Shown here: positions 54,692 to 64,000 of the stretch, one piece after another | How positions within the stretch are numbered: the stretch's first letter is position 1 | How the letters are laid out: each line of letters opens with the position of its first letter | Assembly (NCBI RefSeq): GCF_027532945.1 | Contig: NZ_JAPZTZ010000017.1 | Coordinates: forward strand, 62,001 to 126,000 | Direction of reading: 5' to 3' | DNA: 64,000 nt | From: Phreatobacter sp. | GTDB taxonomy: Bacteria; Pseudomonadota; Alphaproteobacteria; Rhizobiales; Phreatobacteraceae | Notes under the pieces: generated by a model | What the model was told of the DNA's origin: nothing | The model's input: only the letters and a program-made list of their open reading frames with translations | The model's database searches: none | Program-made: the position numbers and the translations under genes

Positions 54692-57139
54692 ATGCGCATC
54701 GTGAAGACCATCGTCAAATGGGCCACCGCCCTCGTCCTGCTGCTGGTCGCCGGCGTTCTTGGGGTAGGGCTCTGGTACGTCCGGTCGGTGGAGCCACAGG
54801 TGGCCGGCACCATCACCCTGCCGGGCTTCCAGAAGCCGGTGGAGGTCCTGCGCGACCAGGAGGGCGTGCCGCATATCTTCGCCGAGAGCGATCTCGACGC
54901 CACTGCGGCCCTCGGCTTCGTCCATGCCCAGGATCGGCTGTGGCAGATGGAGATGAACCGGCGCATTGCTAATGGCCGCCTCTCCGAGCTCGTCGGCGCG
55001 CCGGGACTGGAGACCGACCGCTTCCTGCGGACCATCGGCATCCGCCGCGCGGCCGAGGCGATCTTCGCCAATCTCGACCAGGACACGCGGGTGCAGCTTG
55101 CCGCCTATGCGCGCGGCGTTAACGCCTATCTCACGACGCGCTCCTCGCCGCTTCCGCCGGAATTCTGGCTGCTGCGGGCTCCCGCCCCTGAGCCCTGGTC
55201 GCCGGTCGATTCCATCGGCTGGTCGCTGATGATGGCCCTCGATCTCGGCGGAAATTTCAATGCCGAGATCACCCGGATGCGGCTCGCCCAGCGGGGTCTC
55301 ACCATGGAGCAGATCGGCCAGTTCCTGCCGCCCTATCCCGGGGAGAGCTGGCCGGCGCTGCCGGACTACACGGCGCTCTACCGGTCGCTCGGTGGCCAGA
55401 CGCAGCGGGCGGCGGCGCTCATCCGCGCCTTCGATTTCGGCGTCGAGGGCCTCGGCTCCAACAACTGGGTCGTCTCCGGCGCCCGCTCCGAGACCGGCAA
55501 GCCGTTGCTTGCCAACGACCCCCATCTCGGCCTCTCGGCGCCGGCGCTCTGGTATTTCGCCCGCCTCACCTCGCCCTCGGGCACGGTGATCGGCGCGACG
55601 TTGCCGGGCGTGCCCAGCGTCGTCCTCGGCCGCAACGATCGCATCGCCTGGGGCTTCACCAATACCGGCCCGGACGTGCAGGACATCTTCATCGAGAAGA
55701 TCGATCCGGCCGACCCGACCCGCTACCAGACCCCCGATGGCTGGGCGCGTTTCGAGACGGTGCGCGAGGTCATCCAGGTGCGCGGCGCGCCGGACGAGGT
55801 GCTGAATGTCCGCATCTCCCGCCACGGCCCCGTCATCTCCGACGGCGCGTCCGGCGGCGCGACGCAGGCCGTGCCGCAGGGCCATGCGCTGGCGCTGCAA
55901 TGGACGGCGCTCTCCCCCGACAACCTCACCGTCCAGGCCTTCGCCAAGCTGAACTTCGCGCGCAATTGGGACGAATTCCGCGACGCCGCCCGGCACTATG
56001 CCGTGCCGCAACAGAACATGGTCTATGCCGATGTCGACGGGAATATCGGCTTCGTCGCGGCAGGCCGCGTGCCGGTGCGCCGTCCCGACAACGACCTGAA
56101 GGGCCTGTTCCCGGCGCCGGGCTGGGATGCTCGCTACGACTGGGCGGGCTTCATTCCGTTCGAAGAGCTGCCGCAGGAGTTCAACCCGGCGCGCGGCCAC
56201 CGCATCACAGCCAATGAGCGGATCACGCCCGAGGGTTATCCGCACCACATCACCTTCGAATGGTCCACGCCGCATCGCGCCGACCGCATCGCCGAGCTGC
56301 TCGCCGCGACCCCGCGCCACGGCATGGCGAGTTTCCGCGCCATGCAGGCCGACCACCGGTCGAACGCGGTGCGCGAGGCGCTGCCGCTGCTCCTCGCCGC
56401 CCACCCCAGGGGCGAGGCCGAGCGTGCGCGGCAGACGCCGGAGACAGTGCGGCAGGTGCTGGCGGCGCTCGGCACCTTCGACGGCACCATGGCGACCGAC
56501 CGTGCCGAGCCGCTCGTCGTTGCCGCCTGGATGCGCGAGCTGACGCGGCTCATCTATGCCGATGAGCTCGGCCCGCGGCTGTTTGCGACGCTATGGGACC
56601 AGCGCCACAGCTTCATGATGGGCGTGCTGAAGGACCAGAACGGCGCTGCTGCCTGGTGCAACGCCGAGGGGCGTCCGCAGAGCTGTGCCTTGCTCGTGTC
56701 GCGTGCCCTGGATCTCGCGCTCGAGGACCTGACGAAGCGCTATGGCGCCGACTGGCGCGCCTGGCGCTGGGGCACGGCGCATGAGGCCCTTTCGGAGCAC
56801 CGGCCCTTCTCGCGGGTGGCCCAGCTCGCCCCGCTCTTCGACGTGCGCGTGCCCGTGCCTGGCGACACCTACACGGTGAACGTCAACCGCTACACGATCC
56901 GCAACGAGGCCGGGCCCTTCGTGTCGCGCCATTCCGCCTCGCTGCGCGCCATCTACGACATGGCCGACCCCGAGCGGTCTGTCTTCATGCACTCGACCGG
57001 GCAGTCGGGCATCCCGACCTCGCAGCTCTACCGCAATCTTGCGGAGCGCTGGGCGCGGGTGGAGTTCATGTCGATGCGCACGAACCGGGCGGAGATCGAG
57101 AAGGGCGCGATGGGCCGGCTGGTGCTGCAGCCGCGCTGA
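54692..57139 (+). CDS. Penicillin acylase family protein (Ntn hydrolase)
   Basis: The 815-residue product is an exported or membrane-anchored amidase precursor. An N-terminal hydrophobic helix (about residues 8-29) is followed by the alpha subunit region (VPHIFAESDLDATAALGFVHAQDRLWQMEMNRR). The autoprocessing site GLGSNNWVVSG contains nucleophile Ser256, and the beta subunit continues with NDPHLGLSAPALWYFARL. The precursor cleaves itself into two chains. Possible substrates are acyl-amides including N-acylhomoserine lactones or beta-lactams; none can be chosen by sequence. The gene stands alone. Confidence 0.92.
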   Translation: MRIVKTIVKWATALVLLLVAGVLGVGLWYVRSVEPQVAGTITLPGFQKPVEVLRDQEGVPHIFAESDLDATAALGFVHAQDRLWQMEMNRRIANGRLSELVGAPGLETDRFLRTIGIRRAAEAIFANLDQDTRVQLAAYARGVNAYLTTRSSPLPPEFWLLRAPAPEPWSPVDSIGWSLMMALDLGGNFNAEITRMRLAQRGLTMEQIGQFLPPYPGESWPALPDYTALYRSLGGQTQRAAALIRAFDFGVEGLGSNNWVVSGARSETGKPLLANDPHLGLSAPALWYFARLTSPSGTVIGATLPGVPSVVLGRNDRIAWGFTNTGPDVQDIFIEKIDPADPTRYQTPDGWARFETVREVIQVRGAPDEVLNVRISRHGPVISDGASGGATQAVPQGHALALQWTALSPDNLTVQAFAKLNFARNWDEFRDAARHYAVPQQNMVYADVDGNIGFVAAGRVPVRRPDNDLKGLFPAPGWDARYDWAGFIPFEELPQEFNPARGHRITANERITPEGYPHHITFEWSTPHRADRIAELLAATPRHGMASFRAMQADHRSNAVREALPLLLAAHPRGEAERARQTPETVRQVLAALGTFDGTMATDRAEPLVVAAWMRELTRLIYADELGPRLFATLWDQRHSFMMGVLKDQNGAAAWCNAEGRPQSCALLVSRALDLALEDLTKRYGADWRAWRWGTAHEALSEHRPFSRVAQLAPLFDVRVPVPGDTYTVNVNRYTIRNEAGPFVSRHSASLRAIYDMADPERSVFMHSTGQSGIPTSQLYRNLAERWARVEFMSMRTNRAEIEKGAMGRLVLQPR

Positions 57140-57236
57140 GCGGCGCTGGACGAAACACAAGGGACCGCGGCCCGCCACAGGGCCGCAGGATCCGCGCGCT
57201 AGGGACTGAGGATCACACTCGTTCCGGAGCACCGCC

Positions 57237-57572
57237 ATGGTCCGTCGCTGTCTGTTCGCTGCCTTTGCCGTCGCTGCCCTCGCTGCCACACCGGCCAAGG
57301 CCATCAACGCCGTGTGCGAGGTGCTCCCGACGTCCGATGGCTTTGCCGCCCTGCGCGCCGGCCCCTCGGTGGATGCCCGGCTGATCGCACGGATGAAGAC
57401 AGGCCATAACGTCCAGCTGCGCGCCCGCAACCAGGGGGAGGTCATCCGTTCCGGTCCCTGGACGCAGGTTCTCTACTGGCCCGACGGCGAGCTCTACATG
57501 CCCAGCCAGCCCGAATATCGCAGCGCCAAGATCGGCTGGGTGGCGCAGCGCCTCATCGGCGATTGCGGCTGA
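57237..57572 (+). CDS. Exported SH3-like domain protein
   Basis: The 111-residue protein has a signal peptide (RRCLFAAFAVAALAATPAKA) and a single bacterial SH3-type domain: CEVLPTSDGFAALRAGPSVDARLIARMKTGHNVQLRARN, closing with IGWVAQRLIGDCG. Two cysteines bracket the domain and may form a disulfide. Such proteins often bind cell-wall peptides, but no activity is known. It is monocistronic and ends three bases before the convergent gor gene. Confidence 0.85.
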   Translation: MVRRCLFAAFAVAALAATPAKAINAVCEVLPTSDGFAALRAGPSVDARLIARMKTGHNVQLRARNQGEVIRSGPWTQVLYWPDGELYMPSQPEYRSAKIGWVAQRLIGDCG

Positions 57573-57575
57573 GCC

Positions 57576-58979
57576 TCAGGCGGCTTTCGGCGCCTTCGGG
57601 TGGCGGTGGCTCGGCGTGCGCATCGTGACGAGCTCCTCGGCCGCGGTCGGATGGACGGCCATGGTCGAATCGAAATCGGCCTTTGTCGCGCCCATCTTCA
57701 CGGCTATGCCGGCGAGCTGGATCATCTCGCCCGCATCCGGACCGCAGACATGGACGCCGAGGACGCGGTCGGTCTCGCCATCGACGAGCAGCTTCATCAG
57801 CATGCGCGTGTCGCGGCCGGAGATCGTGTGCTTCATGGGACGGAAGGTCGCCTTGTAGACGTCGAGGGCGCAGCCGGTGGCCAGCGCCTCGGCCTCCGAC
57901 ATGCCAACCGTGCCGATCTCGGGCTCCGAGAAAACGGCGGTCGGGATCAGTTGATGGTCGGCCGTCCAGGTCTTGCCGCCGAACACGGTGTCGGCGAAGG
58001 CATGGCCCTCGCGGATGGCGACGGGGGTGAGGTTCACCCGGTCGGTGACGTCACCCACCGCGTAGATCGACGGCACTGACGTGCGGCTGTCGGCATCGAC
58101 CAGCACCTCGCCGGCCTTGCCGAGCTTGACGCCCGCCGCTTCGAGGCCGAGGCCGGCCGTATTGGGCTTGCGGCCGATGGCCATGAGCACCTGGTCGGCG
58201 ACGACGGGGGGATGGCCGTTGCGGAAGCTGACGGTGAGGCCGTCGGCGCCCTTCTCGATGGACGTGAAGACCTCGCCCATCACCAGGCGGATGCCCTTCT
58301 TCTGATACTCCGCCATGAGGTGGTCGCGGATGTCGTCGTCGAAGCCGCGCAGGACCTTGTCGCCGCGATAGACGAGGGTCACCTCCGAGCCGAGGCCGGC
58401 GAAGACCCCGGCGAATTCGACGGCGATGTAGCCGCCGCCGGCGATGACGATGCGCTTCGGCTGTTCAGGCAGGTGGAACACCTCGTTGGAGGAGATCGTG
58501 TGCTCGCGGCCGGGCAGGGCCTCGTCGGTCGAGGGTCGGCCACCCGTGGCGATGAGGATGTAGCGGGCGGTGATGGTGCGGCCATCGGCGAGCTTCACCG
58601 CATGGGGGCCGGTAACGGTGGCGCGCTGGGCGACGATCTCGACGCCGGCCTTGGTGAGGTTGGCGCCGTAGATGCCCTCGAGGCGGGTGATCTCGCGATC
58701 CTTGGCGGCAATGAAGCGCGGCCAGTCGAAGGCCGTCTCTCCCACGGTCCAGCCGAAGCCGGCGGCATCCTCGAAATGCTCGTGGAACTGCGAGGCGTAG
58801 ACCATCAGCTTCTTCGGCACGCAGCCGCGGATCACGCAGGTGCCGCCCATCCGGTACTCCTCGGCGACCATGACACGGGCACCGTGGGTGGCGGCGATGC
58901 GCCCGGCGCGGACGCCACCGGAGCCACCCCCGATGACGAAGAGGTCGACGTCGAAGCGCGGATCGGCAGCGGTGCTCAT
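57576..58979 (-). CDS. gor: Glutathione-disulfide reductase
   Basis: The flavoenzyme reduces oxidised glutathione with NADPH. The 467-residue protein has the FAD motif DLFVIGGGSGGVRAGRIAA and the redox disulfide GGTCVIRGCVPKKL (C48, C53). The NADPH motif IAGGGYIAVEFAGVFAGLGSEV precedes an Arg-containing segment, and the C-terminal His is in STMAVHPTAAEELVTM. The dimer-interface residues look normal. It begins at ATG 58979; in relatives rpiA or a DUF2059 gene often precedes it. Confidence 0.94.
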   Translation of the reverse strand: MSTAADPRFDVDLFVIGGGSGGVRAGRIAATHGARVMVAEEYRMGGTCVIRGCVPKKLMVYASQFHEHFEDAAGFGWTVGETAFDWPRFIAAKDREITRLEGIYGANLTKAGVEIVAQRATVTGPHAVKLADGRTITARYILIATGGRPSTDEALPGREHTISSNEVFHLPEQPKRIVIAGGGYIAVEFAGVFAGLGSEVTLVYRGDKVLRGFDDDIRDHLMAEYQKKGIRLVMGEVFTSIEKGADGLTVSFRNGHPPVVADQVLMAIGRKPNTAGLGLEAAGVKLGKAGEVLVDADSRTSVPSIYAVGDVTDRVNLTPVAIREGHAFADTVFGGKTWTADHQLIPTAVFSEPEIGTVGMSEAEALATGCALDVYKATFRPMKHTISGRDTRMLMKLLVDGETDRVLGVHVCGPDAGEMIQLAGIAVKMGATKADFDSTMAVHPTAAEELVTMRTPSHRHPKAPKAA

Positions 58980-59142
58980 GGTGTCCTCGGCGGGCTGGCG
59001 GCAGGCTCGCGCCGTGCCGCCGGAAAGATCGTGACCGGTCCGGCCTTAACACAGGGGGGCGGGGACACAAATCCGCGAGGGGCGTGCTTGCTGCGTGGGA
59101 TCAATCCACGCATTGTCCGCCTGCGTTTCAGGAGCCAAGTTC

Positions 59143-60243
59143 ATGTCCCAGGAATCCGGCCCCCCGGCCGATGGTCCAGCTGCACAGACGGGGGACAGGG
59201 CCTGGCTGTTTCGGGCGGTGACGGGTCAGACGGCAGCCGCGGATCACCTGTCGCATCCAGGCGACGCTGCGCAGTTTGTGACGGACCTCCTCGCCTCCTC
59301 CGACTACCGCAACCGCTTTCGCGATGCCGCGCGCGAGGATGCGGACATCGTCGCCGCCGTGGAGCTGTGGCCGCCGGAAACGCGGCCGCATGACCTGCAT
59401 ATCTTCGTCGTCACGGGGGATCCCTGGTCGAAGTCGCGCGCCTCGATCGAGCGCCTTGCGCCGCGTCTGGGGGATCGCCTCGTCATGACGGTCCTGACCG
59501 GCAAGGCCGACGACGAGCCGTTTCCCGATGTCCCAGGTCTCGAGCTGATCGTGATCCCCGGCCAGAGCATCTTCCAGCTGCGGGCGCGCCTGCCCGAATT
59601 CATGAAGGAGAGCGCCTGGGTGATCTCCATCGAGGACCATTCGGTGCCGACGCAGGACTGGCTCGACGGGCTTCTCGCGACCCTTGCGACAGTCCCTTCG
59701 ACCTGCCTTGCGGTGACGGGCACTGCGGCCAACCTCACGTCGACGAAACCCTGGGCCTGGGCCAATTTCCTCTTCAACTTCTACCGTCACTGGCACCCCG
59801 CCGCCGCGCCCGAACTTGGCGGCACGGTCGCGACCACGGCCTTCCGGCGGGACATGGCGGGGCGCCGGCCCTTCGCGATCCACGCCTTCGAGAGCCGTGT
59901 GCTCGGCCGTAGCATGCCGGTGAGCAACGCTTTCCCGGTGAACCACACCCAGCACACCCGTTTCATCGAGGCGACGCTTCACGTCATCGACAATGGCCTG
60001 GTCTATGGGGCCTCGCTGCGCCGCAATCACCTTCGACCGCGCTCCGCGCTGTTCCACTCCGTCCGTCACGTGCTGGGCGGGCGCATGCGGGACATTGCCG
60101 AGGTTCTCGCCGTCCATCCCCGGCGCGCCGAACTGCCGCCGGGCACGCTCGCTCGCATCCGATGGATCGCCTGGTGCCATTCGCTGGGTGCCGTGCTTGG
60201 AGCCCTGGTCGGCAGCGGCAGGGCACATCTGCGGCTCGAGTAG
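59143..60243 (+). CDS. Glycosyltransferase family A-like protein (function unassigned)
   Basis: The 366-residue protein contains [29 protein letters not shown] early and [24 protein letters not shown] in the middle. The latter recalls the donor-binding E-D-H segment of GT-A glycosyltransferases. No signal peptide is seen; a C-terminal hydrophobic stretch ([15 protein letters not shown]) may peripherally bind membrane. ATG 59143 is preceded by AGGAG. It stands alone on the plus strand between gor and tctC. I do not recognise a closer family, and the glycosyltransferase assignment is tentative. Confidence 0.5.
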   Translation: MSQESGPPADGPAAQTGDRAWLFRAVTGQTAAADHLSHPGDAAQFVTDLLASSDYRNRFRDAAREDADIVAAVELWPPETRPHDLHIFVVTGDPWSKSRASIERLAPRLGDRLVMTVLTGKADDEPFPDVPGLELIVIPGQSIFQLRARLPEFMKESAWVISIEDHSVPTQDWLDGLLATLATVPSTCLAVTGTAANLTSTKPWAWANFLFNFYRHWHPAAAPELGGTVATTAFRRDMAGRRPFAIHAFESRVLGRSMPVSNAFPVNHTQHTRFIEATLHVIDNGLVYGASLRRNHLRPRSALFHSVRHVLGGRMRDIAEVLAVHPRRAELPPGTLARIRWIAWCHSLGAVLGALVGSGRAHLRLE

Positions 60244-60339
60244 GAGCCACCGGCACCCCACCGGCATCCGGATAAGACGCTATGGCGGTTTGTCGCACCT
60301 GGTGCGACATTCCACGTCATGAATGGGGAGTGAACGACC

Positions 60340-61314
60340 ATGGCGACTTTGACGCGGCGCGAGGCTCTGGCCCTCGGCAGCGCCATTTTGACAGCGGCCG
60401 CAAGTGGGAGCCTGCAGGCCCTGCCGAGCGAGCTGAAGATCATGGCGCCGGCTGCGCCGGGCGGCGGCTGGGACCAGACGGCCCGCGTCATGCAGGGCGT
60501 GCTCACCGCCGAGCGGATCGTCCGGTCCGCCCAGGTCACCAATGTCGCGGGTGCCGGCGGGATCATCGGCATCGCCCAGTTCGTCAACGGCTCGAAAGGC
60601 GACCCGACGGCGCTGATGGTCTCTGGCTTCGTCATGGTCGGCGCCATCCTCATGAACCGCGCGCCGGTCACTCTCGACGCTGTAACGCCCATCGCCCGCC
60701 TGACCGGCGAATGGCAGGCGCTGGTGGTGGCGGCGAATTCGCCGATCAAGACGCCGCAGGACCTCATCGCCGCAATCAAGGCTGACGTCACCAAGGTCAG
60801 CTGGGGCGGGGGGTCGGCCGGTGGTGTCGACCACATCACCGCCGCCATGTTCGCGGGCCTTGCCGGTGCCGACGGCTCGAAGGTCAATTACATCGCCCAT
60901 TCCGGCGGCGGCGAGGCCATGGCGGCCATCCTGTCGAACCGCGTGACCGTCGGTGTCGGCGGCGGCAGCGAGTTCGAGCAGCATGTGAAGGGCCGGCGCC
61001 TGCGCTGGATCGGCCTGACCGCGCCACAGGGCACGGCCGGCCTTCCCGGCCCGACCCTGTCCGAACAGGGCATCAAGCTCGAGCTGCAGAACTGGCGCGG
61101 CGTCTTCGCCGCCCCCGGTATCACCGAGGCGCAGCGCGCCGAACTCGGCCAGCTCGTCGAGAGAATGGTGAAGTCCAAGGGCTGGGCCGACCAGCTCTCC
61201 GCCAAGGGCTGGCAGGACACCTATCTCGGCGCCAGCGCCTTCGAGGCTTTCCTCAAGGAGGAAATCGCCCGCGTTTCCGGCGTGCTCGGCCAGCTTGGTC
61301 TGGTGAGGGCGTGA
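60340..61314 (+). CDS. tctC: Tripartite tricarboxylate transporter substrate-binding protein
   Basis: The 324-residue periplasmic receptor opens with [22 protein letters not shown], a Tat-like leader. It carries [21 protein letters not shown] and [18 protein letters not shown], the TctC form of the Bug signature. [21 protein letters not shown] lines the pocket. It delivers a carboxylate (citrate, tartrate or similar) to TctBA. The stop overlaps the tctB start as TGATG-like GTGATG, so the three genes are co-translated. Confidence 0.92.
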   Translation: MATLTRREALALGSAILTAAASGSLQALPSELKIMAPAAPGGGWDQTARVMQGVLTAERIVRSAQVTNVAGAGGIIGIAQFVNGSKGDPTALMVSGFVMVGAILMNRAPVTLDAVTPIARLTGEWQALVVAANSPIKTPQDLIAAIKADVTKVSWGGGSAGGVDHITAAMFAGLAGADGSKVNYIAHSGGGEAMAAILSNRVTVGVGGGSEFEQHVKGRRLRWIGLTAPQGTAGLPGPTLSEQGIKLELQNWRGVFAAPGITEAQRAELGQLVERMVKSKGWADQLSAKGWQDTYLGASAFEAFLKEEIARVSGVLGQLGLVRA

Positions 61315-61787
61315 TGTCGGGCGGGGGAGGAACCGGCGCCGACCGTCCGGTCATCGCCATCGGTGCCGGCCTGATCGCCGTCGCCGCCATCGTCTTCTGG
61401 CAGTCCTGGGCGCTCCGCGCGAGTTTCGGCAGCCAGACGCTCGGGCCGCAGATGATGCCGTTCCTGGTGTCGCTGCTGCTGCTGCTCTTCGGCTCGCTGA
61501 CCGTCGTCGCCGGCTGGAAGGGCACTTTCCCGACCCGGGAGGAAGCGGATTGGACCAGCGTCGCCTGGATCACCGGCGGCCTCGCCGTGATGATCCTGCT
61601 TATCAAGACCGCCGGCTTCGTTCCGGCCTGCGCGCTGCTCTTCGCCTCCACGGCCCGGGCGTTCGGCTCACGCCGCGCACTGGTCGACGTCGGCATCGGC
61701 GGCCTCATGGCGGCGGTCGTCTATCTCTTCTTCGTGCGCCTCCTCGGCCTGTCTCTCCCGTCCGGCTTTACCGAAAGCCTGTTCTGA
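61314..61787 (+). CDS. tctB: Tripartite tricarboxylate transporter small membrane subunit
   Basis: The 157-residue protein has four hydrophobic helices (VIAIGAGLIAVAAIVFWQSW, MMPFLVSLLLLLFGSLTVVAG, WITGGLAVMILLIKTAGFV and the C-terminal VYLFFVRLLGLSLPSGF), matching the TctB/DUF1468 family. It forms the small membrane part of the sodium-linked carboxylate importer with TctA. The start overlaps the tctC stop; a GTG one codon earlier would be equivalent. Confidence 0.9.
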   Translation: MSGGGGTGADRPVIAIGAGLIAVAAIVFWQSWALRASFGSQTLGPQMMPFLVSLLLLLFGSLTVVAGWKGTFPTREEADWTSVAWITGGLAVMILLIKTAGFVPACALLFASTARAFGSRRALVDVGIGGLMAAVVYLFFVRLLGLSLPSGFTESLF

Positions 61788-61832
61788 CCCCGCGGCGGTC
61801 CCCGCCCGCGTCACCCCCCGCCCCCGATCGCC

Positions 61833-63338
61833 ATGGAAACGCTGTCCCTCCTCGGCAATGGCCTCGCCATCGCCGTCCAGCCGATGAACCTCCTCTTCGC
61901 ACTCGTCGGCGTCATCCTCGGCACGGCCGTCGGTGTGCTGCCGGGCATCGGTCCGGCCATGACGGTAGCGCTGCTGCTGCCCATCACCTTCAAGATGGAC
62001 CCGGCGGGATCCCTCATCATGTTCGCCGGCATCTACTATGGCGGCATGTATGGCGGCTCGACCACGTCGATCCTGCTCAACACGCCGGGTGAGAGCTCCT
62101 CCATCGTGACGGCGCTGGAGGGCAACCGCATGGCGCGGGCGGGACGCGGCGGCGCGGCGCTCGCCACCGCCGCCATCGGCTCCTTCGTCGCCGGCACGAT
62201 CGCCACCGCGCTCCTCACCATCTTCGCGCCGTTCCTCGCCGAGGTCGCCATCGCCTTCGGGCCCGAGGACTATTTCGCGCTGATGCTGGTGGCCTTCATC
62301 ACGGTCTCGGCGACCTTCGGTTCGTCGCGGCTGCGCGGTCTCACCTCACTCGCCATCGGCCTGACCCTCGGCCTTGTCGGTATAGACAAGCTCACCGGTC
62401 AGGCGCGGCTCTCCTTCGGCGTGCCGGACCTGCTCGACGGGCTTGAGGTGACGACGGTGGCGGTCGCCATGTTCGCGGTTGGCGAGGCCATGGCGGTGGC
62501 GTCGCAGAAGGGCGGGGCGGATGATGGCAAGGTCGAGCCGATCCGCGGCTCGCTGTGGATGACCAAGGAGGACTGGAAGCGGTCCTGGCTGCCCTGGCTG
62601 CGTGGCACGGCCTTCGGTTTCCCCATCGGTGCGCTGCCGGCCGGCGGGGCGGAGGTTCCGACCTTCCTCTCATACGCCACCGAGAAGCGGCTCTCGAAAC
62701 ATCCGGAGGAGTTCGGTCACGGCGCCATCGAGGGTGTTGCCGGGCCCGAAGCGGCCAACAACGCCTCGGCCGCCGGCACGCTGGTGCCGCTGCTCACCCT
62801 CGGCATCCCCACCTCCGCCACGGCAGCGATCATGCTGGCGGGCTTCCAGCAGTACAACCTCCAGCCGGGCCCGCTGCTCTTCGTCACCTCGGCGGACGTC
62901 GTCTGGGGCCTCATCGCCTCGCTGTTCATCGCCAACACGATGCTAATCGTGCTCAACCTGCCGCTGGTCGGCCTTTGGGTGCGGCTACTGTCAATTCCCC
63001 GCCCCTGGCTCTATGGCGGCATCCTGGTCTTCGCGACGGTGGGCGTGCTGGCGGCCAAGGGCTCGCTCGTCGAACTGACTCTGGTGCTGGTGCTCGGGCT
63101 GCTCGCCTTCGCCATGCGCCGCTTCGACTATCCGATCGCGCCGGTGGTGGTCGGCATGATCCTCGGCCCCATGGCGGAGACGCAGCTGAGGCGCGCCCTG
63201 CAGATCAGCAACGGCGACGCGACCGTGCTCCTGACCAGCCCCATCTCGGCGACACTGCTGGTCGTCGCGGTGGTAGCGCTGTTCGGGCCGCTGCTCTGGG
63301 CGCGGCTCGGCTGGCGGATGAAGTCCGACGAGGACTGA
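61833..63338 (+). CDS. tctA: Tripartite tricarboxylate transporter large membrane subunit
   Basis: The 501-residue protein has about eleven membrane helices. It has the two TctA signatures: [25 protein letters not shown] near residue 30, and [26 protein letters not shown] repeat-like second half contains [35 protein letters not shown]. This is the permease that moves the carboxylate with sodium. It ends the tctCBA operon and is followed by a strong bidirectional terminator. Confidence 0.94.
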   Translation: METLSLLGNGLAIAVQPMNLLFALVGVILGTAVGVLPGIGPAMTVALLLPITFKMDPAGSLIMFAGIYYGGMYGGSTTSILLNTPGESSSIVTALEGNRMARAGRGGAALATAAIGSFVAGTIATALLTIFAPFLAEVAIAFGPEDYFALMLVAFITVSATFGSSRLRGLTSLAIGLTLGLVGIDKLTGQARLSFGVPDLLDGLEVTTVAVAMFAVGEAMAVASQKGGADDGKVEPIRGSLWMTKEDWKRSWLPWLRGTAFGFPIGALPAGGAEVPTFLSYATEKRLSKHPEEFGHGAIEGVAGPEAANNASAAGTLVPLLTLGIPTSATAAIMLAGFQQYNLQPGPLLFVTSADVVWGLIASLFIANTMLIVLNLPLVGLWVRLLSIPRPWLYGGILVFATVGVLAAKGSLVELTLVLVLGLLAFAMRRFDYPIAPVVVGMILGPMAETQLRRALQISNGDATVLLTSPISATLLVVAVVALFGPLLWARLGWRMKSDED

Positions 63339-63372
63339 CATCCCCGGGAACGACGATTGGCCTTCACAAACG

Positions 63373-63400
63373 AAAACGCCGGGCACAAGCCCGGCGTTTT
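63373..63400. terminator. Bidirectional terminator after tctA
   Basis: AAAACGCCGGG and CCCGGCGTTTT form a perfect 11-base-pair stem with loop CACAAG. The arms provide A runs and T runs on both strands, between the convergent tctA and DUF2059 genes. Confidence 0.92.
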
Positions 63401-63420
63401 GCATTCACGAGGGGAAGGCG

Positions 63421-63981
63421 TCAGAGGCGGATGCCGCGCTTGGCGAATTCCTCGCGGAAGCGGGCGACGAGATCGCGCGTGACGATCTGGCTCCACTGCT
63501 GGGTGCGCCCGAAGGTCTCTTCCATGATGGTCGGGATGGTGCGGACCAGCTTCTGGCCATCGGCCGACTGGTAGAAGGCCTGGATGCGGCGCAGCTCTTC
63601 GACGGTGAAGCGCTGTGCATAGGCCACTGCGATGCCCTGGATGAGCTCGTTCACGCGCGGCTGGAACTCGGTCTTCAGCATGTCGCCGACCTCGTTGAAC
63701 TGGCGGCCGAGATCCGGGTTGGTCGGCAGGAAGAGCGACTTGGCCTGCTCGACGAAAGCCGGAATGACGTTCTCGAAGGAGGCCGAGGCGCCGGAGAGCT
63801 CGACGACCTGGCGGGCGATGGCGACATGCTCGGCCGAGGGCTGGGGTGCGGTAGGGGCGGCGGGAGCGGCCGGCTGCGCCTGGGCCTGCGTGGCCGGGGG
63901 CCGCGGGCTCTGCGCGGTCGCAGCGGTCGCGGCGACTAGGGCGCTGGCCGTGACGGCTGCGGCGAACATACGGGCGAACAT
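63421..63981 (-). CDS. DUF2059 domain exported protein
   Basis: The 186-residue protein has a signal peptide (MFARMFAAAVTASALVAATAATA) followed by a Pro/Ala/Gln-rich linker. The DUF2059 domain (VIPAFVEQAKSLFLPTNPDLGRQFNEVGDML, RFTVEELRRIQAFYQSADGQKLV, then MEETFGRTQQW) is all helical. Function is unknown; the family is periplasmic. I chose ATG 63981 behind GAGGAG rather than GTG 63990, which lies too close to that site. The gene is convergent with tctA. Confidence 0.87.
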   Translation of the reverse strand: MFARMFAAAVTASALVAATAATAQSPRPPATQAQAQPAAPAAPTAPQPSAEHVAIARQVVELSGASASFENVIPAFVEQAKSLFLPTNPDLGRQFNEVGDMLKTEFQPRVNELIQGIAVAYAQRFTVEELRRIQAFYQSADGQKLVRTIPTIMEETFGRTQQWSQIVTRDLVARFREEFAKRGIRL

Positions 63982-64000
63982 CGGGATCACTCCTCGGGAA

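Overview
The window is GC-rich, gene-dense chromosomal DNA from an alphaproteobacterium, most likely of the order Hyphomicrobiales (Rhizobiales). The evidence is an F1 ATP synthase operon ordered delta-alpha-gamma-beta-epsilon followed by rppH and a YibQ-like gene, a class I lysyl-tRNA synthetase, a hisD-UPF0262-phosphatase cluster, a full CtrA-type TTAA-N7-TTAA box, and dispersed inverted repeats of the kind common in this order. The genus cannot be fixed by reading alone. I see no rRNA, tRNA, CRISPR array, insertion sequence or prophage.

Layout. 1-211: edge of a VapB-type antitoxin gene. 568-5910: atpHAGDC with a PH-domain membrane protein gene inserted between atpA and atpG, closed by a strong terminator. 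6.3-8.9 kb (minus): exported nicotinamidase, rppH and a YibQ-like divergent polysaccharide deacetylase. 9.1-13.5 kb (plus): proA-nadD, an orphan response regulator, an ATC-hydrolase-like gene and recF. 13.6-15.1 kb (minus): two tandem TerC-family membrane proteins whose upstream regions share TACGTA palindromes and start-codon hairpins. 15.4-24.3 kb: an organic-acid region with two tartrate/D-malate dehydrogenase paralogues, a divergent GntR regulator, a Bug-type receptor broken by an amber codon, a haloacetate-dehalogenase-like hydrolase, an intact Bug receptor, an aminoethylphosphonate-type binding protein and a TtuD-like glycerate kinase. 24.3-26.5 kb (minus): phosphatase, UPF0262 and hisD. 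27.5-36.9 kb: a divergently arranged acyl-CoA catabolic locus (CoA ligase plus TetR on minus; paired acyl-CoA dehydrogenases, MaoC hydratase, MFE2-type dehydrogenase, thiolase, APH-like kinase and SDR on plus) with a perfect 8-2-8 palindrome between the two arms.

36.9-48.1 kb: apaG, DUF952, an S24/HTH regulator with a palindrome over its promoter, lysK, ogt, a DJ-1 protein, a TRAP binding protein, flavoprotein and solute-binding genes, a BcsA-like glycosyltransferase, a PaaI thioesterase and hslO. 48.4-64 kb: an L,D-transpeptidase, uvrD, a complete hicAB pair, a soluble chemoreceptor-like protein, prmA, a penicillin acylase, gor, a possible glycosyltransferase, a complete tctCBA transporter operon and a DUF2059 protein.

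How it fits together. Housekeeping islands (ATP synthase, histidine/proline/NAD synthesis, repair, translation) alternate with catabolic and uptake modules for organic and fatty acids. Three features deserve most attention. The fatty-acid locus pairs an APH-like kinase with acyl-CoA dehydrogenases, the combination known from 4-hydroxyacyl-CoA breakdown. The twin terC genes carry parallel cis-elements. The organic-acid region holds redundant periplasmic receptors, one of them freshly inactivated.
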